Source of the DNA: Pseudomonas sp. REP124
Lineage (GTDB): Bacteria > Pseudomonadota > Gammaproteobacteria > Pseudomonadales > Pseudomonadaceae
NCBI RefSeq assembly: GCF_020164475.1
Contig: NZ_JAIQWX010000040.1
Coordinates: 1 to 45,193, forward strand
DNA: 45,193 nt
Direction of reading: 5' to 3'
The notes beneath the pieces were generated by a model, which was not told the origin of the DNA, searched no databases, and worked only from the letters and a program-made list of their open reading frames with translations. This document shows, piece after piece, positions 31,337 to 41,268 of this stretch. Position 1 is the stretch's first letter. Each line of letters begins with the position of its first letter. Both the position numbers and the translations under genes were made by a program.

Positions 31337-34300
31337 ATGGCTACGCTCATCGGTATCGTCAGTAAGGTCATCGGTCAGGTGTTCGCGGTAGCGGCCGACG
31401 GCACTCGTCGCGCCCTGGTCGAAGGCGATCGATTGTTCGCCGGTGATCAGCTCAATACCGGAGCCGAAGGCGCCGTGGCGGTGCGCCTGCAAAATGGCCA
31501 GGAGCTGACCCTCGGCCGGGGCAGCAGCCTGCAGATGACCCCTCAGTTGCTGGCCCATGAGTCTCCGCACCTGAACACCAATGAATCGGTGACGCCCAGC
31601 GAGGCGCAACTGAGCGATGTCGAGCAACTGCAAAAAGCCATTGCCGCCGGTGACGACCCGACGCAGACCGCCGAAGCCACGGCGGCGGGGCCAGGCTCGA
31701 CCGGACCTGCGGGCGGTGCGCTGGGGGGCGGCCACAGTTTCGTGATGCTGGAAGAGGTGGGCGGTCGGGTCGATCCGACCATCGGCTTTCCTACCGCCGG
31801 CTTCGGCGGCATTCCCGAGTTCCCTGAAGAACGCCACGACGCTGTGGTCAATACCGACGATGGCGGTACGGCACCGGTGATTGTGCCTCCACCACCTCCT
31901 CCGGTCGTGAACAACCCGGTCACTCTGGGTGGGTTGTCGGTCCAGGGCGGCGAACTGAACCTCAACGAAGCGAACCTGCCTGACGGTACGGCGAGCAACC
32001 CTGCGGCCCTGACCCAGAGCGGCACCTTCACCATCAACGCGCCCGACGGGTTGAACAGCCTGAGCATCGGCGGGATCAACGTCATCACCGGCGGTGTCGC
32101 CGCAGGCTTTCCGCAGTCGATCACCACGCCACTGGGAAGCACGCTGACCATCACCGGCTACAACCCGGCCACCGGCGTGGTGAGTTACAGCTACACCCTC
32201 AACGGCAGTGAAACCCATTCGAGCGGCGACGGCACCACTCTCAGCGAACACTTCACCGTGGTGGCGGGCGACAACAACGGCGATACGACCACCGGTTCGC
32301 TGGACGTCAATATCACCGATGACGTCCCCAAGGCGATCGACGACTTCAACGGCACGGCCTCGGAAACCCAGCTGACGTTGAACGGCAATGTATTGACCAA
32401 CGATGAGCAGGGCGCCGACCGTGTTCCTGTGGGTGAGAACGCCGGTCCGATCACCCCCGGCACTTTTGTCGGCACCTACGGCACTTTGGTGCTCAATGCC
32501 AACGGCACCTACACCTATACCCTCAACACCAGCGACCCCGATTTCAAAGCGCTGCACGGCGGTGGCAACGGCACTGAAACCTTCACCTACACCCTCACCG
32601 ATGCCGATGGCGACACCAGCACCGCCAACCTGGTGCTGAACATCCACAACAACGACGATGGCGTGACCATCAATGGTTTGAATGTCGAGGGTGGTGAGCT
32701 CAACGTTTACGAGAAAAACCTCAGCGATGGCAGCAGTCCCGACGCAGGTGCCCTGACCCAGAGCGGCACATTCACCATCACAGCGCCAGATGGCGTGGAA
32801 ACCCTGACCATCGGCGGCATCAACGTGGTTGTCGGTGGCGTGAGCGCGGGCTTCCCGCAGTCGATCACTACACCGCTGGGCAGCACGCTGACCATTACCG
32901 GCTTCAATGCGGCGACCGGAGTGGTGAGTTACAGCTACACCCTGGTGGACAACGAAGCGCATCCGACGGCCAACGGCGCCAATACTCTGTCCGAGCAGTT
33001 TGCGGTCACGGTGGTGGACGATAACGGCACCACCGCCAACGGCAGCCTGGACGTGAACATCGTCGACGACCTGCCAAAAGGTGTGGATGACACCAATGCC
33101 GGGACGGCTTCCGAAACCCAGCTCAGCCTCAACGGCAACGTGCTGACCAACGACGTGCAGGGCGCTGACCGCGTGACGGTAGGCGAAAATTCCGGCCCGA
33201 TCACTCCGGGCACCTTCGTCGGCACCTACGGCACTCTGGTGCTGAACGCCAACGGCACTTACACCTACACCCTGAACACCAGCGATGCCGACTTCAAAGC
33301 GCTGCACGGCGGTGGCAACGGCACTGAAACCTTCACCTACACCATCACCGATGCGGACGGCGACACCAGCACCGCCAACCTGGTGCTGAACATCCACAAC
33401 AACGACGATGGCGTAACGCTCGACGGCCTGGACGTCTATGGCGGCGAGCTGACTGTCTACGAGAAAAACCTCAGCGACGGCACCAGTCCCAACGCACCGG
33501 CGCTCACCCAGAGCGGCACCTTCACCGTCACGGCGCTCGATGGCCTGCAAACCCTCACCGTGGGTGGCATTACCGTGGTCAGCGGCGGTGTGGCTGCCGG
33601 TTTCCCACAAACCATCACCACGCCATTGGGCAGCACCCTGACCATCACCGGCTACAACGCGACCACGGGTGTCGTCAGCTACAGCTATACCCTGGTGGAC
33701 AACGAGGCGCATCCGACGGCGAACGGCGCCAATACACTCACCGAGAACCTCACGGTGGTGGCGACCGATACCGACGGCAGCACCGCCACCGGCCAGATCA
33801 ACGTCAATATCGTCGACGATTTGCCGACTGCAAGGCCGGACGCCGACTCGGTGCAGGAAGGCGGCACCGTCAGCGGCAACGTGCTGGACAACGACATCGG
33901 TGGCGCCGACGGTCCCGCTGCCAGTGGCGCCGTGGTTGGCGTGCGTGCGGGTTCCGACACCTCGACCTCGGCCATCGGTGGTCTGAACAGCCAGATCAAC
34001 GGCACCTACGGTTATCTGACCCTGGATGCCCAGGGCAATGCGGTTTACCACAGCAACCCGAACACCGTGAGCGGCCCCGGCGCCACCGACGTCTTCACCT
34101 ACACCGTGCGCGACGCCGACGGCGACGAAAGCACGACCACCATCACCATCGACGTGTACAACAGCTGCCTGGCAGCCAGCAGCGACAACGATGTGACGGT
34201 CTACGAAAAAGCGCTGGACCTGAGCAAGGACGGCCAGGACCTGGCGGCGGGCACTGTCACCGGCAGCCAGCCGGGCAGTACCGCGGAAACGGCCAGCGGC

Positions 34301-37300
34301 ACGCTGGTCGGCTCGGTGACCGGTGCCGTCGGTGCGATCACCTATGCGCTGGTTGGCAGCGCCAACGGCGCGTACGGGCAAATCCAGATCAACCCCAACG
34401 GCACCTACACCTACACGCTGACCACGCCACCGAGTACCACACCCCATGCCAATGACGGCCCCAACGTCATGCATGAAAGCTTCACCTATCAGGCGACCGA
34501 TTCGCTGGGCAACATCGTTACCAGCACCATCGTGGTCAATATCGTCGACGACGTGCCCAAGGCGATGAATGACACCAATGCGGCCACCGCGTCCGAAACT
34601 CAGCTCACGCTCAATGGCAATGTGCTGACCAACGACGTGCAAGGCGCGGATGCCGTGGCTACCGGACCCAGCAGCGGCCCGATCACCCCCGGCACTTTCG
34701 TCGGTACCTACGGCACCCTGGTGCTGAACGCCAATGGCACCTACACCTACACCCTCAACACCAGCGACGCCGACTTCAAGGCGCTGCACGGCGGTGGCAG
34801 CGGCACCGAGACCTTCACCTACATCCTCACTGATGCCGACGGTGATACCAGCACCGCCAACCTGGTGCTGAACATCCACAACAACGACGACGGCATCAAC
34901 ATCGATGGCCTCAACGTCTACGGCGGCGAACTGACGGTCTACGAGAAAAACCTCAGCGACGGCAGCAGCCCTGATGCCGGAGCACTGACCAAGAGCGGCA
35001 CCTTCACCATCACTGCACCGGATGGCGTAGAAACCCTGAGCATCGGTGGCATCAACGTGGTGGTCGGCGGTGTGAGCGCAGGCTTCCCGCAATCCATCAC
35101 CACCCCATTGGGCAGCACGCTGACCATCACCGGGTTCAACGCGGCAACCGGTGTCGTCAGTTACAGCTACACCCTGGTGGATAACGAAGCTCATCCAACG
35201 GCCAACGGCGCCAACACCCTGTCCGAGCAATTCACCGTCACCGTAGTCGACGACAACGGCACAACCGCCAACGGCAGCCTCGACGTGAACATCGTCGACG
35301 ATCTGCCCAAGGCGATGAGCGACAGCAACGCGTCGACCGCTTCGGAATCCCTGCTCACTCTCAACGGCAACGTCCTGACCAACGACGTACAAGGCGCCGA
35401 TCGCGTACCGACTGGCCCAAGCGCCGGCCCGATCACCCCCGGCACCTTCGTCGGCACCTACGGCACGTTGGTGCTCAATGCCAATGGCACTTACACCTAC
35501 ACCCTCAACACCAGCGACGCCGACTTCAAAGCCCTGCACGGCGGCGGCAATGGCACTGAAACCTTCGCCTACACAATCACCGATGCGGACGGCGATACCA
35601 GCACCGCAAACCTGGTGCTGAACATCCACAACAATGATGATCCGGTGATCGTCAGAGGCCTGGATGTGTGTGGCGGCGAACTGACCGTCTACGAGAAGAG
35701 CCTCAGCGATGGCAGCAACCCCAACACACCCGCGCTGACTCAAAGCGGCACCTTCACTGTGACCGCAGCGGATGGCCTGCAAACCCTGACAGTGGGCGGC
35801 ATCAATGTGGTCACTGGCGGCGTGGCAGCCGGCTTCCCGCAATCGATCACCACACCGTTGGGCAGCACCCTGACCATCACCGGCTACAACGCGACCACGG
35901 GCGTGGTCAGCTACAGCTACACCCTGGTGGACAACGAGGCGCACCCGACCGCCAACGGCGCCAACAGCCTCACTGAAAACTTCAACGTGGTCGCGACCGA
36001 CACCGACGGCGATTCGGCCAGCGGCCAGATCAACGTCAACATCGTCGACGACGTGCCCAAGGCGGTGAACGACAGCAATACGGCAACCGCTTCGGAAACC
36101 CAACTGACCCTGAACGGCAACGTGCTGACCAACGACGTGCAAGGCGCCGACCGCGTAACGACCGGCCCCAGCAGCGGACCCGTCACCGCGGGGACCTTCG
36201 TCGGCACCTACGGCACCCTGGTGCTCAATGCCAACGGCACTTACACCTACACCCTCAACCCCAACGATGCCGACTTCAAGGCCCTGCACGGCGGCGGTAG
36301 CGGTACCGAAAGTTTCACCTATACCCTCACCGATGCCGACGGCGACACCAGCAGCGCCAACCTGGTGCTGAAGGTCTACAACAACAACGACGGCGTCACG
36401 CTTAACGGTCTGGATGTGTATGGCGGCGAGATCACCGTCTACGAGAAAAACCTCAGCGACGGCACCAACCCCAATGCATCGGCGCTGACTCAGAGCGGCA
36501 CCTTCACCGTCAACGCACCGGACGGCCTGCAAACCCTGACCGTGGGCGGCATCAACGTGGTCACCGGCGGTGTGGCGGCGGGCTTCCCGCAATCGATCGT
36601 GACGCCATTGGGCAGCACGCTGACCATCACCGGCTACAACGCGACCACGGGCGTGGTCAGCTACAGCTACACCCTGGTGGACAACGAAGCGCATCCAACC
36701 GCCAACGGCGCCAACAGCATCACCGAGAACTTCAACGTGGTGGCCACGGACGGCGATGGCAGCTCGGCCAGCGGGCAGATCAACGTCAACATCGTTGACG
36801 ATTTGCCGACCGCCAAAGCCGACACCTCTTCGGTGGCGGAGGGCGGAACCGTCAACATCAGCGTACTGGGTAACGACATCAGCGGTGCCGATGGCCCGGC
36901 GACCGTGATCGGCGTGCGCGCTGGCGGCAATACCTCGACGTCGGCGGTCGGCGGCCTGGGCAACAATATCAATGGCACCTATGGCTACCTGACCCTCGAT
37001 GCCGCGGGTAATGCGGTCTATCACAGCAACCCGAACTCGGTCAGCCCGGCGGGGGCTACCGATACTTTCACCTACACCGTGCGCGATGCCGACGGCGACG
37101 AAAGCACCACCACCATCACCATCAATGTGGCCGACAGCGGTATCAAGGCGGTCACCGACACCGATGTGACGGTCTACGAAAAAGCCCTCGACCTGACCAA
37201 GGACGGCCAGGACCTGGCACCTGGAACCGTGACCGGCAGCGACCCGGGCAGCTCCAGCGAAACCTCCAGCGGAACCCTGGTCGGTTCGGTGACCGGCGGC

Positions 37301-39997
37301 AGCGGTGCGATCAGCTACACCCTGGTCGGCAGCGCCACCGGCACCTACGGACAGATCCTGCTCAACCCCAACGGCACCTACACCTACACCCTGACTTCGG
37401 CGCCGAAAACCTCGCCGGGTGCCAACGATGGTGCCAATACCCTGAGCGAATCCTTCACCTACAAGGCCACCGATGCGCTGGGCAACAGCACCACCAGCAC
37501 CATCGTGATCAACATTGTCGATGACGTGCCAAAGGCGGTGGCTTCGGAGCGCTCGGTGGCGGCGGTGGAGATCGACACCAACCTGCTGCTGGTGATCGAC
37601 GTGTCCGGCAGTATGGCCGACCCTTCCGGCGTACAGGGTCTGACGCGGCTGCAACTGGCCAAACAGGCGATCAGCGCACTGCTCGACAAGTACGACGACC
37701 TGGGCGACGTCAAAGTGCAGATCGTCACCTTCAGCAGCAACGCCACCGACAAGACTTCGATCTGGGTGGACGTCGCGACCGCCAAGACGATCGTGGCCGG
37801 CCTGTCGGCGGGCGGCGGGACCAACTACGACGCGGCGGTGGCGATGGCGCAAACCGCGTTCAATACCAACGGCAAGCTGACGGGGGCGCAGAACGTCGGT
37901 TACTTCTTCTCCGACGGCAAGCCCAACGAAGGATCGATTGGCGGCGGGGATGAGACGGCCTGGAAAAACTTCCTGATCGACAAGCAGATCAATAACTACG
38001 CGATCGGCCTGGGCTCGGGTGTCGGCAGCAGCGACCTCAACCCGCTGGCCTATGACGGCACCGGTACGGGCACCAATACCAACGCGGTGATCGTCACCGA
38101 CCTCAACCAACTCAACTCGGTACTGTCGGGTACTGTGGTGGGCGCGCCGGTCACCGGTTCGCTGCTGGGCGATGGCGCAACCTTCGGTGCCGATGGCGGT
38201 TTCATCAAATCCATCACGGTCGATGGCACCACCTACACCTACGATCCGAGAGCCAACAGCAACCAGGGGTCGTTGACCTTCAGCGGCGGCGCCAACCATG
38301 GCACCTTCAACACGGTCAACAACACCTTGAGCATCGCCACCGACAACAAGGGCACCCTGGTGGTGAACCTCGACACCGGCGAGTACAGCTACACCTCGCA
38401 GAAAGCCACGTCGGTGCTGATCACCGAAAACATCGGCTTCACCCTCAGCGACAACGACGGCGATCTCGCGAGTTCCACCCTGGTGGTCAAGGTCATTCCG
38501 AATGCGGCGCCGGTGGCGGGCGATGACCACATCATCACCAACGTGCTGTCCAGCAACGTGGCGGTGCCGGCGGATGTACTGCTGGCCAACGACAAGGATG
38601 CCGATGGCGATCCGATCAAGGCGTCGCCGACCACCTTCAACACTGGCTGGGTCAACAAGGCCGCTGACTTCACCGGCACCGGTGCAATCAACTTCTCGGG
38701 CATCGGCATAAAACCGTCCAATCAGGTGCTGGACAACGTGCGCGGATCTTTCGCCGCCAACACCGCCACCATGACGGCGGTGCTGGTGATCGGCGGTTAT
38801 CTGGGGGTTGTGAACGCTGCCAACACCAACGATGAGGACAAGATCACCGTCAACCTCAAGCAAGGCGAAACCCTCAACCTGGACCACAATCTGGATCCCG
38901 GACACATCGCCATGGAGTACTCCATCAACGGTGGCGGCTGGATCGCCATTGCTGATGGCCAGACCATCACCGCGACGGCGGATGGTGTGTACCAGATCCA
39001 TATCACTAATATCGTCAACACCTCTGGCACCAATACCAGCGCGGCTGAAAACTACCAGCTGACGATGACGCTCAACTACGCCGGCGCCCATGACGTCACC
39101 CCGGACTACCACGGCACCTACACCGCCAGCGACAACCATGGCGGCAGCGCCAACGGCAACGTGACCATCAGCTACCAGGACGGCCACACACTTACCGGGA
39201 CCGACGGCAACGACACCTTAGTGGCGGGCGATGGCAACAACATCCTCAATGCCGGCGCTGGCAACGACATCCTCACCGCAGGCACCGGCAACAACGAGCT
39301 GCACGGCGGGGCGGGCAATGACCTGCTGTTCAGCGGCATCGGTAATGATCTGCTCGACGGCGGTACCGGCAACGATACCGCCAGCTACGCCCACGCCACG
39401 TCCGGGGTGACGGTGAACCTGGGCGTGACCACGGCGCAGAACACCCTCGGCGCCGGCACCGACATCCTGACGGGGATCGAGAACCTGGTGGGCTCCAACT
39501 TCAACGACAACCTGACCGGCGACAACAACAGCAACGTCATCACCGGTGGCTTGGGCAACGACGTGCTCAATGGCGGGGGAGGCGACGATTTCCTGATCGG
39601 CGGCCTGGGCAACAACACCCTGACCGGCGGCAGCGGCGCCGACACCTTCCAGTGGCTCAAGGGCAACAGCGGGCATGACGTGGTCACCGACTTCACGCCG
39701 GGCACCGACAAACTTGACCTGTCGCAACTGCTGCAAGGGGAGAACGGCACCGCGGCTTCGCTGGATGACTACCTGCACTTCACCGTCAGCGGCAGCGGCG
39801 CATCGGTGATGACCAGCATCGACGTCAGCGCCATGGCAGGCGCCGCCCCGAACCAGACCATCGACCTGGCCGGCGTCAACCTGGCCAGCCATTACGGGGT
39901 CACGCCAGGGGCGGGCGGGGTGGTGTCCGGGGCGGACACGGCGACCATCATCAACGGCATGCTCAATGATCATTCGTTGAAGGTGGATACTGTGTAA
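31337..39997 (+). CDS. lapA: Giant RTX surface adhesin, LapA-like, secreted by LapEBC
   Basis: A 2,886-residue repeat adhesin. Residues 1-110 form the retention module (LIGIVSKVIGQVFAVAADGT and LVEGDRLFAGDQLNTGAEGA), with the LapG-type site TAAG at 115-118. A linker follows (GGGHSFVML). Residues about 195-2080 hold six units of about 250 residues (T1SS-143/VCBS-like: GGELTVYEKNLSDG, then TPLGSTLTITGYNATTGVVS). A VWA domain (2080-2270) has MIDAS residues D2088, S2090, S2092. RTX nonapeptides occupy 2618-2773, and a C-terminal type I secretion signal closes the protein. ATG 31337 is chosen by GGAGGA at 31324-31329. It is shorter than the LapA proteins I know (over 5,000 residues). The lapA symbol rests on the locus; another Lap-like adhesin cannot be excluded. 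Confidence 0.9.
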   Translation: MATLIGIVSKVIGQVFAVAADGTRRALVEGDRLFAGDQLNTGAEGAVAVRLQNGQELTLGRGSSLQMTPQLLAHESPHLNTNESVTPSEAQLSDVEQLQKAIAAGDDPTQTAEATAAGPGSTGPAGGALGGGHSFVMLEEVGGRVDPTIGFPTAGFGGIPEFPEERHDAVVNTDDGGTAPVIVPPPPPPVVNNPVTLGGLSVQGGELNLNEANLPDGTASNPAALTQSGTFTINAPDGLNSLSIGGINVITGGVAAGFPQSITTPLGSTLTITGYNPATGVVSYSYTLNGSETHSSGDGTTLSEHFTVVAGDNNGDTTTGSLDVNITDDVPKAIDDFNGTASETQLTLNGNVLTNDEQGADRVPVGENAGPITPGTFVGTYGTLVLNANGTYTYTLNTSDPDFKALHGGGNGTETFTYTLTDADGDTSTANLVLNIHNNDDGVTINGLNVEGGELNVYEKNLSDGSSPDAGALTQSGTFTITAPDGVETLTIGGINVVVGGVSAGFPQSITTPLGSTLTITGFNAATGVVSYSYTLVDNEAHPTANGANTLSEQFAVTVVDDNGTTANGSLDVNIVDDLPKGVDDTNAGTASETQLSLNGNVLTNDVQGADRVTVGENSGPITPGTFVGTYGTLVLNANGTYTYTLNTSDADFKALHGGGNGTETFTYTITDADGDTSTANLVLNIHNNDDGVTLDGLDVYGGELTVYEKNLSDGTSPNAPALTQSGTFTVTALDGLQTLTVGGITVVSGGVAAGFPQTITTPLGSTLTITGYNATTGVVSYSYTLVDNEAHPTANGANTLTENLTVVATDTDGSTATGQINVNIVDDLPTARPDADSVQEGGTVSGNVLDNDIGGADGPAASGAVVGVRAGSDTSTSAIGGLNSQINGTYGYLTLDAQGNAVYHSNPNTVSGPGATDVFTYTVRDADGDESTTTITIDVYNSCLAASSDNDVTVYEKALDLSKDGQDLAAGTVTGSQPGSTAETASGTLVGSVTGAVGAITYALVGSANGAYGQIQINPNGTYTYTLTTPPSTTPHANDGPNVMHESFTYQATDSLGNIVTSTIVVNIVDDVPKAMNDTNAATASETQLTLNGNVLTNDVQGADAVATGPSSGPITPGTFVGTYGTLVLNANGTYTYTLNTSDADFKALHGGGSGTETFTYILTDADGDTSTANLVLNIHNNDDGINIDGLNVYGGELTVYEKNLSDGSSPDAGALTKSGTFTITAPDGVETLSIGGINVVVGGVSAGFPQSITTPLGSTLTITGFNAATGVVSYSYTLVDNEAHPTANGANTLSEQFTVTVVDDNGTTANGSLDVNIVDDLPKAMSDSNASTASESLLTLNGNVLTNDVQGADRVPTGPSAGPITPGTFVGTYGTLVLNANGTYTYTLNTSDADFKALHGGGNGTETFAYTITDADGDTSTANLVLNIHNNDDPVIVRGLDVCGGELTVYEKSLSDGSNPNTPALTQSGTFTVTAADGLQTLTVGGINVVTGGVAAGFPQSITTPLGSTLTITGYNATTGVVSYSYTLVDNEAHPTANGANSLTENFNVVATDTDGDSASGQINVNIVDDVPKAVNDSNTATASETQLTLNGNVLTNDVQGADRVTTGPSSGPVTAGTFVGTYGTLVLNANGTYTYTLNPNDADFKALHGGGSGTESFTYTLTDADGDTSSANLVLKVYNNNDGVTLNGLDVYGGEITVYEKNLSDGTNPNASALTQSGTFTVNAPDGLQTLTVGGINVVTGGVAAGFPQSIVTPLGSTLTITGYNATTGVVSYSYTLVDNEAHPTANGANSITENFNVVATDGDGSSASGQINVNIVDDLPTAKADTSSVAEGGTVNISVLGNDISGADGPATVIGVRAGGNTSTSAVGGLGNNINGTYGYLTLDAAGNAVYHSNPNSVSPAGATDTFTYTVRDADGDESTTTITINVADSGIKAVTDTDVTVYEKALDLTKDGQDLAPGTVTGSDPGSSSETSSGTLVGSVTGGSGAISYTLVGSATGTYGQILLNPNGTYTYTLTSAPKTSPGANDGANTLSESFTYKATDALGNSTTSTIVINIVDDVPKAVASERSVAAVEIDTNLLLVIDVSGSMADPSGVQGLTRLQLAKQAISALLDKYDDLGDVKVQIVTFSSNATDKTSIWVDVATAKTIVAGLSAGGGTNYDAAVAMAQTAFNTNGKLTGAQNVGYFFSDGKPNEGSIGGGDETAWKNFLIDKQINNYAIGLGSGVGSSDLNPLAYDGTGTGTNTNAVIVTDLNQLNSVLSGTVVGAPVTGSLLGDGATFGADGGFIKSITVDGTTYTYDPRANSNQGSLTFSGGANHGTFNTVNNTLSIATDNKGTLVVNLDTGEYSYTSQKATSVLITENIGFTLSDNDGDLASSTLVVKVIPNAAPVAGDDHIITNVLSSNVAVPADVLLANDKDADGDPIKASPTTFNTGWVNKAADFTGTGAINFSGIGIKPSNQVLDNVRGSFAANTATMTAVLVIGGYLGVVNAANTNDEDKITVNLKQGETLNLDHNLDPGHIAMEYSINGGGWIAIADGQTITATADGVYQIHITNIVNTSGTNTSAAENYQLTMTLNYAGAHDVTPDYHGTYTASDNHGGSANGNVTISYQDGHTLTGTDGNDTLVAGDGNNILNAGAGNDILTAGTGNNELHGGAGNDLLFSGIGNDLLDGGTGNDTASYAHATSGVTVNLGVTTAQNTLGAGTDILTGIENLVGSNFNDNLTGDNNSNVITGGLGNDVLNGGGGDDFLIGGLGNNTLTGGSGADTFQWLKGNSGHDVVTDFTPGTDKLDLSQLLQGENGTAASLDDYLHFTVSGSGASVMTSIDVSAMAGAAPNQTIDLAGVNLASHYGVTPGAGGVVSGADTATIINGMLNDHSLKVDTV
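31679..31690 (+). other. LapG cleavage-site motif TAAG in the adhesin
   Basis: Codons for T115, A116, A117 and G118 of the adhesin. LapG of P. fluorescens cuts LapA between the two alanines of TAAG. The surrounding EATAAGPGSTG resembles the native context. Its presence, with lapG and lapD in the same window, indicates that release of this adhesin is c-di-GMP-regulated. Confidence 0.85.
31921..37560 (+). repeat. Tandem and higher-order repeats inside the adhesin gene
   Basis: Six long units start near 31921, 32665, 33412, 34893, 35646 and 36403, with spacings of about 745-755 nt except between the third and fourth. Units 3 and 6 are each followed by a PTA-D module (33823, 36810) and a DVTVYEKALDL module (34190, 37165). 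Units 2 and 4 belong to one subtype (FNAATGV, VTVVDDNGTTANG) and units 3, 5 and 6 to another (YNATTGV, GQINVNIVDD). The array reads as a duplicated multi-unit block. Confidence 0.85.
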
Positions 39998-40010
39998 CCG
40001 ACGCTTTTCC

Positions 40011-40110
40011 TGTAGGAGCGAGCATGCTCGCGATGGACGTCAACGATAACGCGGGGTGCCTGATGCCCCGCGGTGTTCTTGCCACCATCGCGAGCATGCT
40101 CGCTCCTACA
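40011..40110. repeat. REP pair with conserved spacer
   Basis: TGTAGGAGCGAGCATGCTCG units lie at 40011-40033 (plus) and 40087-40110 (minus). The spacer (GTCAACGATAACGC, GATGCCCCGCGGTG) is shared with the elements at 2011-2062 and 45038-45090. It follows the adhesin stop by 13 bp. Confidence 0.85.
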
Positions 40111-40155
40111 GGGGGATTCGTTTGAAGGTCGGGGAGGTGCAGAATTGGAGAGTCG

Positions 40156-40179
40156 AAATGCATTTGCTGCATGCGATTT
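40156..40179. promoter_or_regulatory. AAATGCAT-type palindrome before the LysR gene
   Basis: AAATGCAT (40156-40163) and ATGCGATTT (40171-40179) form an imperfect palindrome (one extra G) with a 7-nt spacer. It lies 27 bp before the LysR ATG at 40207. A nearly identical, perfect version lies before the HD gene at 41171-41189, so it is a candidate site of this LysR regulator. Confidence 0.6.
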
Positions 40180-40206
40180 CCCATTTTCGCTCCCGGTGCC
40201 CCTGCA

Positions 40207-41172
40207 ATGAAAAATCTCGATCTGAACCTGCTTCGGGTGTTTGACGCGGTCATGCGCGAGCGCAATGTGCTGCGGGCAGGCGAGGTCATCAGCCTCAGCC
40301 CGTCGGCCGTCAGCCATGCACTTTCCCGCTTGCGTACCTTGCTCAAGGACGAGTTGTTCGTGCGCACCGCCACCGGTATGGAACCCACCGTGCGGGCACT
40401 GGAAATGGCGCCCATGGTGCGCGATGCCCTGGTCATGATCGAACGCGCCTTCGGCCATGAACAATTCGAGCCGGCCAACACCGATCGGCAATTCTGCATC
40501 GCCGCGACCGACTACCTCTCCTCGGTGGTGCTGCCCCACGTCCTGCGGGAAGTGTCGATTCAGGCGCCCCACGCAAGCGTCACCGTACTGCCCGCCTGCC
40601 GACCCGACCTGACCACGCAGATCGATGTCGGACGGGTCGACATTGCCCTCGGGTCGTTCGCCAGCGTGCCCCATCGACTGCGCGAACAGGTGCTGTTCGA
40701 AGCGCGAGATGTGTTGCTGGTCGCCCCGGATCATCCCCTTGCCGGCAGCGAAATCCGCCTCGAGGATCTCACTCGGTTGCGCCTGCTGGTGGTCTCCACC
40801 GGCACCACGGACGATGGCCTGCTGTCCGAGCGCGGGCTGTCGCGACGTGCGGAAATGTTCGAGCGGGCGGCGCTTAAGGCGGCGTTCAGTTCGATCGGCC
40901 GAACCCCGGACATCAAGGTGGTCCAACCGCATTTCCTGGCGATTCCCAGTCTGTTGGCCGGCACCGAGATGGCCGCGATCGTGCCGTTCACCCTCGCGAG
41001 GATTTTCCAACAGGCCGGCACGGCCGCGTTCTCGGAACTGCCCTGGGCGTCAGCGGCGCGTCCCGCGCATATGGTCTGGCATGAACGGCACAGCCATGAC
41101 CCCGGGCACCAGTGGTTGCGCGAACTGCTGGCGAAGGCGGCGCGGCATGTGGCGCAGATGGATGCCGGTTAA
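40207..41172 (+). CDS. LysR-family transcriptional regulator (NodD-like branch)
   Basis: A 321-residue regulator. The N-terminus LNLLRVFDAVMRERNVLRAG and ISLSPSAVSHALSRLRTLLK, then DELFVRTATGMEPT, is the DNA-binding domain of the NodD/LinR-like branch. The effector domain follows, with DRQFCIAATDYLSSVVLPHV, IDVGRVDIALGSFASVP and the C-terminal LAKAARHVAQMDAG. ATG 40207 begins MKNLDLNLLRV as family members do; an upstream in-frame ATG (40171) falls within the palindrome. The stop codon overlaps the start of the second palindrome (41171-41189), and the HD-protein gene follows 96 bp later. The likely job is control of that gene and itself. Confidence 0.9.
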   Translation: MKNLDLNLLRVFDAVMRERNVLRAGEVISLSPSAVSHALSRLRTLLKDELFVRTATGMEPTVRALEMAPMVRDALVMIERAFGHEQFEPANTDRQFCIAATDYLSSVVLPHVLREVSIQAPHASVTVLPACRPDLTTQIDVGRVDIALGSFASVPHRLREQVLFEARDVLLVAPDHPLAGSEIRLEDLTRLRLLVVSTGTTDDGLLSERGLSRRAEMFERAALKAAFSSIGRTPDIKVVQPHFLAIPSLLAGTEMAAIVPFTLARIFQQAGTAAFSELPWASAARPAHMVWHERHSHDPGHQWLRELLAKAARHVAQMDAG

Positions 41173-41189
41173 ATGCATGTCATGCATTT
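41171..41189. promoter_or_regulatory. Perfect AAATGCAT palindrome before the HD gene
   Basis: AAATGCAT (41171-41178) and ATGCATTT (41182-41189) are perfect arms around GTC. It lies 79 bp before the HD-gene ATG and overlaps the LysR stop codon. It matches the palindrome at 40156-40179, pointing to shared control by the LysR protein. Confidence 0.65.
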
Positions 41190-41268
41190 TCATTTGTTGA
41201 AACTTGCACTTCTTCCGTCGTGCTCGGCTCGGTAGCGTATTGAATGCCTATCGCGGAGACAGCTCATC

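Noticed and set aside
31199..39187. A 2,662-codon open frame on the strand opposite the adhesin
   Set aside because: It is antisense to a repetitive, GC-rich coding sequence with no stop in that frame. It has the V/G/A/R/Q-rich composition of a shadow frame and no recognisable domain or ribosome-binding site.
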